DNA of 64,000 bases from Rhizobiales bacterium UBA1912. Its GTDB lineage: Bacteria; Pseudomonadota; Alphaproteobacteria; Rhizobiales; Devosiaceae. The notes under the pieces are model-generated. The model did not search any database. It saw only the letters and a list, made by a program, of their open reading frames with translations, and was not told where the DNA came from. Shown here piece by piece: positions 17,258 to 25,665 of this stretch; the first letter of the stretch is position 1; each line of letters begins with the position of its first letter. The stretch covers positions 146,927 to 210,926 of the forward strand of contig DDGC01000001.1 in assembly GCA_002337455.1 (NCBI GenBank), read 5' to 3'. The position numbers and the translations under genes are program-made.

Positions 17258-18916
17258 ATGAGCACCCCCAAGACCTATGAAGTTCTCGCAAGGGCTTTCG
17301 CGCAGGAGCAGGTCGATACCTGCTTTGCCTTGCTGGGCGATGCGAACATGAATTGGGGGACGGCGCTGGCCGGGCTTGGCACGCGCATGATTTATGTCCG
17401 CCATGAACATTGCGCCGTGGCCGCGGCCATGGCGTACGCGCGCAAGAGCGGTAAGACGGGCGTTGCCACAGTGACGTGCGGACCGGGGTTGACCCAACTG
17501 ATGACGGCCCTGCCCGCCGCCGTGCGGGCCAATCTGCCGCTTGTCATATTTGCCGGGGAAGCGCCGCTGAAATCGGGATGGTACAATCAAGGCATCGACC
17601 AGGCGCCGTTCATTCGCGCGACAGGCGCCACCTACCACTCGCTGCACCACATTCCACGGATGCCCGAAGCCATTCGGGATGCGTTCCTGGAAGCGCGGAT
17701 GACCCAAAAGCCGGTCGTACTGGGTATTCCCTTCGATCTGCAGGATCGCGACTGGCCCGGTGACGTCGCTCTCCCGGCTCCCTCCGCTCAATTGGTGCCC
17801 GACGTCGGGCCCGTGCCACCGCATCCGGACGACATCGCTCGCGCCGCTATGGCGGTAGGCAAAAGCAGGAAAATCGTGGTGATGGCCGGCATGGGAGCAG
17901 TCGTGGCCGGTGCGGGCGGGGCGTGCAGGCGACTTGCCGAGAAATGCGACGGGCTGCTGGCGACGACCCTGCCGGCGCGCGGGCTGTTTCACGACGATCC
18001 TTATTGTTTTGGCGTTGCCGGCGGCTTTTCGACCGAAATCGGTCGCAAGCTGATGGAAGAGGCCGACCTCGTCATTGCCGTGGGCACTATACTGGCCCAC
18101 CACAATGCCGACGGCGGCAAGCTGTTCGGCAATGCCCATGTGCTCCAGATCGACGTCGAGCCGATTGCCGTGAGCCAGGGGCGGGTGGCGGCGCACAGTC
18201 ATGTCCGCGCCGATGCACGGCTGGGGGTGGAAGCTCTGGCCGAGGCGATCGAAATGCGCGGGCGCCAGTGGCGTACGGAGGAAACGGCGCGGCTCATCCG
18301 AGAAACGCCGGCCGATTCCGACGAGTTCGCGATTGAGGATGGGGTTCTCGATCCCCGCGCGGTCGTCGATGCTCTTGAAACCCACCTGCCCAGCGACTGG
18401 GAGATGGTCAACTCATCGGGCCATTGTTCGTATTTCTTTGCGCAGATGCCCTCGCGCCCGCAGCACCGGTTCCTGACCATTCGCGAGTTCGGAGCGATCG
18501 GCAACGGCATCTCGTTTGCCATGGGGGTGGCTGCTGCGCGCCCCAACGATACGGTTGTGCTGTTTGATGGCGACGGCAGCCTGATGATGCACATCCAGGA
18601 GATCGAAACCATTGCGCGGCACGGCCTCAATATCCTCATCTGCATTCTCAATGATGGGGCCTATGGCTCGGAAATTCACAAACTTCGCGCCGAAGGGCTT
18701 TCCGATGACGGCGCTGTGTTCGGGCGGCCCGACTTCGCCTCAATCGCCAGGGGTTTCGGCATTGGCGGGCAAACGATTACCGATCTCGCCACCCTTCCCG
18801 ACCTGATCGAAGATTTCCGCAAGACGGGTGGGGCAGCAATCTGGGATTTTCCGATTTCCGATCAGGTGATCTCGCCGGTCATCCGGCGGGCCCATCCACC
18901 GCACGCCCACACCTGA
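17258..18916 (+). CDS. Thiamine diphosphate-dependent enzyme, acetolactate synthase/benzoylformate decarboxylase-like
   Basis: A 552-residue ThDP enzyme. The N-terminal PYR domain has the catalytic Glu in YVRHEHCAVAAAMAYARKSGK. A middle Rossmann-like domain occupies about 190-340. The C-terminal PP domain has the ThDP motif GDGSLMMHIQEIETIA...CILNDGAYGSE. It belongs with AHAS-like and 2-oxoacid decarboxylases, but there is no small regulatory subunit gene, so catabolic use of an oxoacid is likelier than valine synthesis. It lies behind the TTT transporter and converges with a LysR gene. The substrate is unknown. The ATG at 17258 gives a normal family start. Confidence 0.82.
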   Translation: MSTPKTYEVLARAFAQEQVDTCFALLGDANMNWGTALAGLGTRMIYVRHEHCAVAAAMAYARKSGKTGVATVTCGPGLTQLMTALPAAVRANLPLVIFAGEAPLKSGWYNQGIDQAPFIRATGATYHSLHHIPRMPEAIRDAFLEARMTQKPVVLGIPFDLQDRDWPGDVALPAPSAQLVPDVGPVPPHPDDIARAAMAVGKSRKIVVMAGMGAVVAGAGGACRRLAEKCDGLLATTLPARGLFHDDPYCFGVAGGFSTEIGRKLMEEADLVIAVGTILAHHNADGGKLFGNAHVLQIDVEPIAVSQGRVAAHSHVRADARLGVEALAEAIEMRGRQWRTEETARLIRETPADSDEFAIEDGVLDPRAVVDALETHLPSDWEMVNSSGHCSYFFAQMPSRPQHRFLTIREFGAIGNGISFAMGVAAARPNDTVVLFDGDGSLMMHIQEIETIARHGLNILICILNDGAYGSEIHKLRAEGLSDDGAVFGRPDFASIARGFGIGGQTITDLATLPDLIEDFRKTGGAAIWDFPISDQVISPVIRRAHPPHAHT

Positions 18917-18923
18917 AGGCGCG

Positions 18924-19814
18924 TCAGATTTCGGAGAGCCGTTGGCGGATCATGGCCAGCAGGCTCTCGGCCGCTTCCGATAACGGCACGGCGCGCCGTG
19001 TGACGGCAACGACGGCGCGCGAGAGATCGACGTCCTCGAAGCTCAGACCCACCAGTTGGTGGGGCGCCTGATACATGGTCAAGCGCGGCAGGACAGTGAT
19101 GGCGGTTCCGGCGGCGACAAGGTTCATGGCCGTGGCCGCGTTCTGAACCTCGAACCGCCAATCGAGTTGGCGGCTGACGTTGCCCAACGATTCCTCGATC
19201 AGCTGGCGGTTGGTCGATTGGGTGCGGATGCGAACCAGCGGTTCGCCGAGCAGGTCTTCGCGCCGCACCGTCTTGCGCTCTGCCAGCTTGTGATGGCGGT
19301 TGACCAAAAGAACATAGGGCTCGGTGCACAGATACTCGGTTTGCACATCCCAAGGAGTGGCGCCGGTGATGGTGATGCCGAACTCGGCCTCGCCGCGCTG
19401 CACGGTGCTGACGACCGCGGCAGCCGGCTGATCGAGCAGAATGATACTGAGGCCCTGATTGGCCTCGGAAAAGGTTCGCATCAGGCCGGCCAGATAATAG
19501 CCGGCGATGGTTGGAACCGATGCGAACACCACTTTGCGCATGGCCTCCCTGCCGCTGTCGCGCACGGCCCCGTAGAGTTCGGCCAGCGTTTCGAGCCGCC
19601 CGCGCACTTGCGGCAACAGGGCCTGACCGGCCATGGTCAACGAAACCTCCCTCGATGTGCGAACGAGAAGCCGCGTCCCCAGATCCTCTTCGATCTTTCG
19701 GATGCGGTGGCTCAGCGCGGTCTGGGTGAGATTGAGCCGTTGGGCGGCGCGGGAAAAGCTGCCCAGTTCAGCCACCGCGACGAACGCCTCAAGCCCAAGA
19801 TAATCTACGCGCAT
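18924..19814 (-). CDS. LysR-family transcriptional regulator
   Basis: A 296-residue LysR protein: winged HTH at residues 3-62 (LEAFVAVAELGSFSRAAQRLNLTQTALSHRIRKIEEDLG) and a co-inducer domain (about 88-290). GGGAGGG directly precedes an ATG at 19820 but sits at ideal spacing for the second ATG at 19814, which was chosen. It converges with the ThDP gene (7 bp between stops) and is divergent from the TetR gene. It may control the ThDP/Tct set or the TAXI transporter; the sequence does not decide this. Confidence 0.9.
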   Translation of the reverse strand: MRVDYLGLEAFVAVAELGSFSRAAQRLNLTQTALSHRIRKIEEDLGTRLLVRTSREVSLTMAGQALLPQVRGRLETLAELYGAVRDSGREAMRKVVFASVPTIAGYYLAGLMRTFSEANQGLSIILLDQPAAAVVSTVQRGEAEFGITITGATPWDVQTEYLCTEPYVLLVNRHHKLAERKTVRREDLLGEPLVRIRTQSTNRQLIEESLGNVSRQLDWRFEVQNAATAMNLVAAGTAITVLPRLTMYQAPHQLVGLSFEDVDLSRAVVAVTRRAVPLSEAAESLLAMIRQRLSEI

Positions 19815-19936
19815 CGCCATCCCTCCCGATCCGGCGTGTTGTGCAGCTGTGCCCGCAAAACCGGCCATCTGCAAGCGCGAGAGCTTATACCGGGAAATTC
19901 GGTAGCGACAGTTTTTTGTTGACTCGCACAAGGAAT

Positions 19937-19952
19937 TTGTACAACTGTACAA
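19937..19952. promoter_or_regulatory. Perfect inverted repeat TTGTACA-AC-TGTACAA, likely TetR operator
   Basis: Two exact seven-base arms separated by AC, located 36 bp before the TTG start of the TetR gene and 13 bp after a TTGACT (-35-like) at 19919-19924. Size, symmetry and position fit an autoregulatory TetR-type operator blocking the promoter of the regulator and the downstream TRAP genes. The LysR gene on the other strand starts 120 bp away and could share it. Confidence 0.6.
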
Positions 19953-19987
19953 GAAAGGCGTGTGAACGTCAGAACTGGGAGGTTCAT

Positions 19988-20653
19988 TTGTCTCGAGGCA
20001 ATGTGCGCGAAGCGCTGTTGAGTGCTGCTGTCACGCTGTTTTCATCGAACGGCTACAACGCAGTATCGCTGCGCGAGATCGCCAAGGCAGCCGGAGCCAA
20101 TGTGGGAAGCCTGACCTATCATTTCGGGTCCAAGGCCGCGCTGGTGAGGGAAATCTATCAGCGCCATACCGAACCGATGAACAATCGGCGTATGGAATTG
20201 CTCGGCGAAGCCCGCCGCATCCACGACCCCGAGGAACGCCTTATGGCGATCCTTCGCGCCTATGTGCTGCCGGCCTTTTCTTCATCCTCGGATTTCGACG
20301 GCGGCGGGGTCGAGTTCACGCGCATGCGCGCTGTGCTTTCAGCCGAAGGCAATGAGGACGCGCGCGCCATTATTGCCGGCGCCTTCGATACGACGAGCCG
20401 GGCCTTTCTCGACGCGATCGCCGATTGCCTGCCCGGTGCCGAGCGCGAAGGTCTGGTCTGGCGAAGCCATTTCCTGCTTGGGGCGCTCTATTACGCCCTG
20501 ATCAATCCCGAACGTGTCACCCGCCTTTCAGACGGCGCGGTGGACGGAAACGACCGCAATACCGCGGTCAACCAGATCGTGGATGCCAGCTTTGCCAGCT
20601 TCCGCTCTCTGGACACGAACGGCCGCGCCAAGCGGCCAGAACATGCGGCCTGA
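19988..20653 (+). CDS. TetR/AcrR-family transcriptional regulator
   Basis: A 221-residue protein with an N-terminal TetR HTH (residues 5-52: VREALLSAAVTLFSSNGYNAVSLREIAKAAGANVGSLTYHFGSKAALVREIY) and a ligand domain with the extra C-terminal helices seen in CerR-like members. The start is TTG at 19988 behind GGGAGG (19979-19984); longer frames would cross the operator and promoter. It sits 34 bp before the TAXI-TRAP genes and probably represses them together with itself. Confidence 0.9.
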   Translation: MSRGNVREALLSAAVTLFSSNGYNAVSLREIAKAAGANVGSLTYHFGSKAALVREIYQRHTEPMNNRRMELLGEARRIHDPEERLMAILRAYVLPAFSSSSDFDGGGVEFTRMRAVLSAEGNEDARAIIAGAFDTTSRAFLDAIADCLPGAEREGLVWRSHFLLGALYYALINPERVTRLSDGAVDGNDRNTAVNQIVDASFASFRSLDTNGRAKRPEHAA

Positions 20654-20687
20654 CGGCCCATCATTCATCACTATGGGAGGTTCCACG

Positions 20688-21620
20688 ATGAACTTGAAAC
20701 AACTGCTCGCCGGCGCGGGCCTGGCGATTGGCCTTCTGGCCACGCCGGCTGTGGCCCAGGAGCGCGTCTCCATCGGAACCGGCGGCACAGGTGGCCTGTT
20801 CTACATCATCGGCGCCGGTATGGCCGAAGTGCTCAACCAGCATATGGACAACGCCACGGCACGCGCCGAAGTGACCGGCGCTTCGGTTGAAAACATCCGC
20901 CGCGTCGCCGCCGACCAGATGACCTTCGGGTTCTCGTCGTCCTCGACGCTTTATGAAGCCAGCGTCGGCCAGGGCCCGTTCGAGGAAGCCCTGCCTGTTG
21001 CAGCGATGGCTTATCTCTACCCCGCCGTGCTGCAGATCGCGACCACCAGCGACACCGGCATCACCACCATGGAAGAGCTTTCGGGAAAGCGCATTAACCT
21101 CGGCCCTCCGGGTTCCAATTCGGCAGTTCTGGTCCAGCGTCTCATGGAAACCTATGGCGTTTTTGATCCGGCCAACGCCCAGTTCCTCTCCTATACCGAG
21201 GGCACGGCAGCGCTGATGAACGGTCAGGTGGACGCAACTGTGGTCCTGGCCGGCGCTCCGACCGCCGCGCTTATCGATCTGGGTGCGCAGCGCGACATGG
21301 TCCTGCTTTCGATCGATGCGGAAACCGTCGCGCCGATGCTGGCCGAATATCCGTTCTACCAGACCTACGAGATGCCCGCGGGCACCTATGACGGTCAAGA
21401 TGAGCCGGTCATGGTGATCAACGATCCGGCAACGATCTTTACCAGCCAGTTTGCAACCGACGATCAGGTCTATGCCATCACCAAGGCGCTGTTCGACAAT
21501 CTCGATGAGTTGGCCCAGGTCCATCCCGAAGCGGCCAAAATCCAGGTCGAGACGGCCGTGAACACCCCCATCGGCCTGCATCAGGGCGCTCAGCTCTATT
21601 TCGACGAACAGGCCCAGTAA
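20688..21620 (+). CDS. TAXI-family TRAP transporter solute-binding protein
   Basis: A 310-residue exported protein: signal MNLKQLLAGAGLAIGLLATPAVAQ, then the TAXI signature VSIGTGGTGGLFYIIGAGMAEVLN. Later family motifs are LSGKRINLGPPGSNSAV and MNGQVDATVVLAGAPTAAL. TAXI proteins feed fused DctQM permeases, such as the one immediately downstream. GGGAGG precedes the ATG. With ligI downstream, the likely cargo is a pyrone or aromatic dicarboxylate, but that is inference. Confidence 0.92.
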   Translation: MNLKQLLAGAGLAIGLLATPAVAQERVSIGTGGTGGLFYIIGAGMAEVLNQHMDNATARAEVTGASVENIRRVAADQMTFGFSSSSTLYEASVGQGPFEEALPVAAMAYLYPAVLQIATTSDTGITTMEELSGKRINLGPPGSNSAVLVQRLMETYGVFDPANAQFLSYTEGTAALMNGQVDATVVLAGAPTAALIDLGAQRDMVLLSIDAETVAPMLAEYPFYQTYEMPAGTYDGQDEPVMVINDPATIFTSQFATDDQVYAITKALFDNLDELAQVHPEAAKIQVETAVNTPIGLHQGAQLYFDEQAQ

Positions 21621-21635
21621 CGGAAAGCCTTGATC

Positions 21636-23582
21636 ATGTCGTTCCTGTCCCAACTCTACAGCAAGATTGCGCTGCCCAACGAGCATGGAACCGAGAAGGA
21701 GGCGATCATCGCCTCCTTCCTCTACACCATCCTCGCCGTCGGCGTGACTGCCATCGTCATCTGGGGCGCCTATTTCGGGGGCATCACCGCTCTCGTTTTG
21801 CGCTCGATGTTTTATGCCATGGTGGCAATGGCGGGCCTCTTTGCCGTAAGTCTGGAGACACGGTTCGTCCCGACGCGTGTGATCTTCTATCTTTTGGCGA
21901 TCATCGCCCTGGTGCCAGGGATCTATCTCTGGCACTCCTATTTCGACATCGTCATGCGCGGCGCGCTGTCTACCCAGATCGACGAGTGGATGTTTATCGC
22001 GCTTGTGGTCATCACCCTCATTCTGGTGCGCAAGACGCTCGGCTGGGCGCTGCTCATCCTTTCCGTCACGGCATTGCTCTATGCCTATTTCGGCTATCTC
22101 ATCCCCGGCAAATACGGTCATGGCGGCTATGATCTTGCCCGTCTGGCATCGACATTGTTCCTGTCCACCGAAGGTTTTTACGGCGCGCCGATGGGCGTGG
22201 CGGTGGAGTACATATTCCTCTTTGCCCTGCTCGGCACGCTGCTCATGCAGATCGGGACCGGCGAGGTGTTCGTTGACGTTGCCCGCGGCATTACCGGCCG
22301 CATCCAGGGCGGGCCGGGGCTTTCGGCCGCGGTATCGAGCACGTTGGTCGGGACGATCAACGGCAGCGCCGTCGCCAATGTGGTAACGACCGGCACCTTT
22401 ACGATCCCGCTCATGAAACGTGTCGGCTATTCGGCCAAACTGGCCGGGGCCATTGAAGCCGCAGCGTCGTCGGCCGGGCAGATCCTGCCGCCGGTCATGG
22501 GTGCCGCCGCCTTTCTGATGGCTGAGATCATCGGTGTTCCCTATTCGACAATTGCGCTTGCGGCGCTGGTGCCGGGGCTCCTCTATGTCCTGGCGCTGCT
22601 GATCGCCGTGCGGCTGGAAGCGGGCAAGCTCGATCTGGCCCGCGACACCACGGGCGGGATGAAATTTCTCATCGAAACGCTCAAGACCCGCGGCTATCTG
22701 CTGCTGCCGCTCATCGGCATCATCGCGCTCTTGTTCATGGGCATGACCCCGACGCGGGCCGCCGTTTACTGCATCGGCTTTGCCCTGCTGATCACCCCGT
22801 GGCGCAAGGAGACGCGGATCGGGCTGACCGGGCTTCTGGTGGTTTGCCGCAACACACTTTTCGCAACCCTGCCCATCGTGGCGGCCGTTGCCGCGGCCGG
22901 CATCGTCATTGGCGTCCTCAACCTGACCGGCATGGGGCTGATGCTCTCGAGCCTGATCGTGGAAGTGGGCGCGGGCAATATCTGGGCGATCCTGCTGCTG
23001 ACGGCCCTCGCCTCGTTTGTTCTGGGCATGGGCCTGCCGACTTCGGCGGCCTATCTGCTGCTGGCGGTTCTGGTGGCGCCGGCGCTGACGCGGCTTGGGC
23101 TGCCGCCAATCTCGGCGCATATGTTCATCTTCTATTTCGGGCTGGTCTCGGCCATCACGCCGCCGGTCGCGCTGGCTGCATACGCAGCCGCCTCGATTTC
23201 CGGTGCCGGTGCCAATGAGACGGCTGTGGAATCGATCCGGCTCGGTTTCGTCAAACTCCTCGTGCCGTTCCTTTTCGTCACTATGCCCGGCATCCTGATG
23301 ATCGGTACGCCGCTGCAGATCGTGCTCGGCATATTGTTTGCCGCTTTCTCGGTGATTTCCATAACCATAGCCTTTGCCGGTTGGATGGTTCGCCCCATCT
23401 CCTGGCTGGAACGCGGCGTGCTCGTGGCGGGCACGTTGCTTGTGTGCTGGCCGACCCCGGTCGACGCGACCGATGCGGTAACGCTCGTCGCGCGGTTGGC
23501 GGGGCTGGGCATGATCGGGCTTTCGGTCTTCCGCATGGTCACCGCAACGCCACGTCCCGCCATTGAAGTTCAACCCAACTAA
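21636..23582 (+). CDS. TRAP transporter fused 4TM/12TM permease
   Basis: A 648-residue membrane protein combining the small (DctQ) and large (DctM) TRAP subunits, as is normal for TAXI systems. The large-subunit core has GPGLSAAVSSTLVGTINGSAVANVVTTGTFTIPLMKRVGY, the GQILPPVMGAAAFLMAEI motif, and a second half with GMGLPTSAAYLLLAVLVAPAL and ITPPVALAAYAAASISGA. GGAAAG lies eight bases before ATG 21636. The binding-protein gene ends 15 bp upstream and ligI begins 13 bp downstream, so the three genes form one operon. Confidence 0.92.
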   Translation: MSFLSQLYSKIALPNEHGTEKEAIIASFLYTILAVGVTAIVIWGAYFGGITALVLRSMFYAMVAMAGLFAVSLETRFVPTRVIFYLLAIIALVPGIYLWHSYFDIVMRGALSTQIDEWMFIALVVITLILVRKTLGWALLILSVTALLYAYFGYLIPGKYGHGGYDLARLASTLFLSTEGFYGAPMGVAVEYIFLFALLGTLLMQIGTGEVFVDVARGITGRIQGGPGLSAAVSSTLVGTINGSAVANVVTTGTFTIPLMKRVGYSAKLAGAIEAAASSAGQILPPVMGAAAFLMAEIIGVPYSTIALAALVPGLLYVLALLIAVRLEAGKLDLARDTTGGMKFLIETLKTRGYLLLPLIGIIALLFMGMTPTRAAVYCIGFALLITPWRKETRIGLTGLLVVCRNTLFATLPIVAAVAAAGIVIGVLNLTGMGLMLSSLIVEVGAGNIWAILLLTALASFVLGMGLPTSAAYLLLAVLVAPALTRLGLPPISAHMFIFYFGLVSAITPPVALAAYAAASISGAGANETAVESIRLGFVKLLVPFLFVTMPGILMIGTPLQIVLGILFAAFSVISITIAFAGWMVRPISWLERGVLVAGTLLVCWPTPVDATDAVTLVARLAGLGMIGLSVFRMVTATPRPAIEVQPN

Positions 23583-23595
23583 GAGACACCTATTC

Positions 23596-24462
23596 ATGTC
23601 CTTGCCTCCCCATCCGTCTCCCAAGACGCCCGATCTGGTTTTGCCGGACGGTGCGTGCGATGCCCATTGCCACGTTTTCGGCCCTGGAGAGGTGTTTCCC
23701 TATTCCAGTTCCGCCACCTATCGTCCCGAGGACGCCCCCAAGGAAAAGCTGTTTGCGCTCCACCGCCATCTTGGCCTTTCCCGCTCGGTGGTCGTGCAGG
23801 CCAGCTGCCATGGGACCGACAACAGGGCGATGGTCGATGCGCTGGAGGCCGGCAATGGCAATTACCGTGGCATTGCCATGGTGGAGCGCGATGTGACCGG
23901 GGCGGACCTTCAGGCCCTCCACGAAGCCGGAGTGCGCGGCGTGCGGTTCAATTTCGTTGCGCATCTGGGGGAGGCCGCCGACCAGGACGCCGTGCGTGAG
24001 ATCGTTGCAAAGATCAGGCCGTTCGGCTGGCACATCGTTGTCCACTTCGATTCCCATTGGCTCGAAGATCTGGCGCCCTTTCTCAAGAGCCTCGATATCG
24101 TCACGGTGATCGATCACATGGGCCGCATCGATGCCAGCGCCGGGGTCGGACAGCAGGCGTTCCAGCTGCTATTGGAGCTGATGGAAGACGAGCGTTTCTG
24201 GGTCAAGGTTTGCGGCTCCGAGCGCCTGTCACGATCCGGTCCGCCGTTCCATGACGCCGCGGAATATGGCCGGCTGCTGGTCGAGAAGTTCCCCAATCGC
24301 GTGCTGTGGGGCACCGATTGGCCGCATCCCAATATCAAGACCAACATGCCCGATGACGGGGAGCTGGTCGATCTGCTCAAGATCATCGCGCCGACGCCCG
24401 AGAGCCTGAAGCGGCTGGTGGTCGACAACCCGACCCGGCTCTACTGGTCCGAGACACTCTGA
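23596..24462 (+). CDS. ligI: 2-pyrone-4,6-dicarboxylate hydrolase (LigI-like amidohydrolase)
   Basis: A 288-residue COG3618 amidohydrolase with DAHCHVFG (His24, His26), SVVVQASCHGTDNRAM, GVRGVRFNF, HIVVHFDSHW, VIDHMGRIDAS and GTDWPHPNI. These match LigI, which hydrolyses 2-pyrone-4,6-dicarboxylate to 4-oxalomesaconate without needing a metal. GalD, GalB and LigK, encoded 14 kb away, would carry the product to pyruvate and oxaloacetate. It is co-transcribed with the TAXI-TRAP transporter, suggesting direct uptake of the pyrone or a precursor. Other COG3618 lactonases are possible but less likely given the context. Confidence 0.87.
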   Translation: MSLPPHPSPKTPDLVLPDGACDAHCHVFGPGEVFPYSSSATYRPEDAPKEKLFALHRHLGLSRSVVVQASCHGTDNRAMVDALEAGNGNYRGIAMVERDVTGADLQALHEAGVRGVRFNFVAHLGEAADQDAVREIVAKIRPFGWHIVVHFDSHWLEDLAPFLKSLDIVTVIDHMGRIDASAGVGQQAFQLLLELMEDERFWVKVCGSERLSRSGPPFHDAAEYGRLLVEKFPNRVLWGTDWPHPNIKTNMPDDGELVDLLKIIAPTPESLKRLVVDNPTRLYWSETL

Positions 24463-24469
24463 CCAAAAG

Positions 24470-24493
24470 GCCGTTCGGGGCCACCCGGACGGC
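24470..24493. terminator. Hairpin between convergent ligI and CDF genes
   Basis: GCCGTTCGGG pairs with CCCGGACGGC through ten positions (one G-T wobble) around GCCA. A run of four A precedes it on the plus strand, giving TTTT on the minus transcript, so it could end the CDF message as well as that of ligI. The right arm touches the CDF stop codon. Confidence 0.5.
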
Positions 24494-25461
24494 TAATGGC
24501 CGTGAGCGTGCTCTGACAGCGGGCAATCCCTGGGGTGATTTGCCCAATCGATTTCCACTGTGGCGTGACCGATAGCGTAACGCTGGGCGAGGGTCTTTTT
24601 CACCCGCTCCGATACTGTCCGGTAATCGGCTCCGGTCTTGAGCGAGACTTCCATGGTCGCTGCGGGCTTGCCCGAGGTGATCGACCAGACATGGACGTGA
24701 GAGACGTCCTCGATATCGGGTACTGTATCGAGGATATGTTTGCGAAGGGCATCGATCTCGATATTGCCTGGGGTTCCTTCCATCAGGATCTGTACGGCAT
24801 TGCGCAACAGGGCCCAGGCGGCGCGCAGGATCACAGCAGAAAGCAGCACCGACAGGATCGGATCGATCGGTGTCCAGCCCGTTAGATAGATCACGACCGC
24901 TGCAACGATTGCCGCGACCGAGCCCAGCAGGTCGCCCAGAACGTGCAGCAGGGCGCCGCGAATATTAACGTGGTCGGTATCGCCCTGTCGGAGCATGAAA
25001 AACACGGCGATGTTGACCACCAGACCCAAAACAGCGACCAGGAACATGGGGCCGGCCAGAACAGGGTGAGGCGCAAACAGGCGCTGGATAGCTTCGTAGG
25101 TGATCCATGCAACCAACGCAAAGAGCGTGATTGCATTGACGAACCCGGCGAGCACTTCAAGACGCATATAGCCGAAAGTGCGCTTTGAATCCGAGAGCTT
25201 GCGGCCAAACCTGAAGGCTGCCCAGGCGAGAGCCAAGGCCGCCGCGTCGGTCAGCATGTGCCCGGCGTCGGCAACCAGCGCCAACGACCCCGAGAGAATG
25301 CCGCCAATGAATTCGGCCACCATGAAGCTGGCAGTCAGCGCGAAGCCCACCAGAACCACGCGCTCGTTGTTTTCGCCCACTTGTGGCGCATGGCTGTGGT
25401 GATCATGGCCGTGGCCGGAGTGATCGTGCGTGTGGGTTGAACGGCCGTGCTGGTTGGTCAT
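24493..25461 (-). CDS. Cation diffusion facilitator family metal exporter
   Basis: A 322-residue CDF protein with a His-rich N-terminus (THTHDHSGHGHDHHSH) and six membrane segments. The metal-site motif ADAGHMLTDA (HxxxD) is in helix 2, the partner HVLGDLLGS in helix 5, and a cytoplasmic C-terminal domain carries VSHVHVWSI. It would export Zn, Co, Ni or Cd by proton exchange. It stands alone, convergent with ligI and divergent from the peptide-type ABC operon, so it looks functionally unrelated to the catabolic genes. The metal cannot be told from sequence alone. Confidence 0.92.
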   Translation of the reverse strand: MTNQHGRSTHTHDHSGHGHDHHSHAPQVGENNERVVLVGFALTASFMVAEFIGGILSGSLALVADAGHMLTDAAALALAWAAFRFGRKLSDSKRTFGYMRLEVLAGFVNAITLFALVAWITYEAIQRLFAPHPVLAGPMFLVAVLGLVVNIAVFFMLRQGDTDHVNIRGALLHVLGDLLGSVAAIVAAVVIYLTGWTPIDPILSVLLSAVILRAAWALLRNAVQILMEGTPGNIEIDALRKHILDTVPDIEDVSHVHVWSITSGKPAATMEVSLKTGADYRTVSERVKKTLAQRYAIGHATVEIDWANHPRDCPLSEHAHGH

Positions 25462-25614
25462 CGAATGCAAAATTTCCGTAAACTCGTTTGCCCCTACATA
25501 TCAATATATATTCATTTGTAAATACGTAATGCAGTAACGCCGCTCCCAGCCGTTACATTGCCCGACATCTGTGCAGACTTGACGAAAGGGCATCGCTCTG
25601 CTCTCATGACAGAA

Positions 25615-25647
25615 CAATGATATGTATTACATAACTATGTATCATTG
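25615..25647. promoter_or_regulatory. AT-rich operator-like region before the peptide-type ABC operon
   Basis: The 204-bp divergent gap is strongly AT-rich next to its GC-rich surroundings. It has the perfect palindrome ATGTA-T-TACAT (25622-25632), two direct TATGTAT copies 15 bp apart (25621, 25636), and outer arms CAATGATA/TATCATTG (25615-25622, 25640-25647) around the set. This ends 18 bp before the binding-protein ATG, so a bound protein would block the transcript leader or promoter. The regulator is unknown; the IclR protein at 34275 is a candidate. Confidence 0.45.
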
Positions 25648-25665
25648 AACAAAGGGAGCATCGTT

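Noticed and set aside
17258..18916. Acetolactate synthase for valine/isoleucine synthesis
   Set aside because: No small-subunit gene (ilvH/ilvN) or ilvC follows, and the context is catabolic with a transporter and regulators.
20661..23624. A 987-codon open frame on the minus strand
   Set aside because: It is fully antisense to the TAXI-TRAP genes, with low-complexity His/Arg/Gln/Asp-rich translation typical of a GC-rich shadow frame. The plus-strand products are clearly real.
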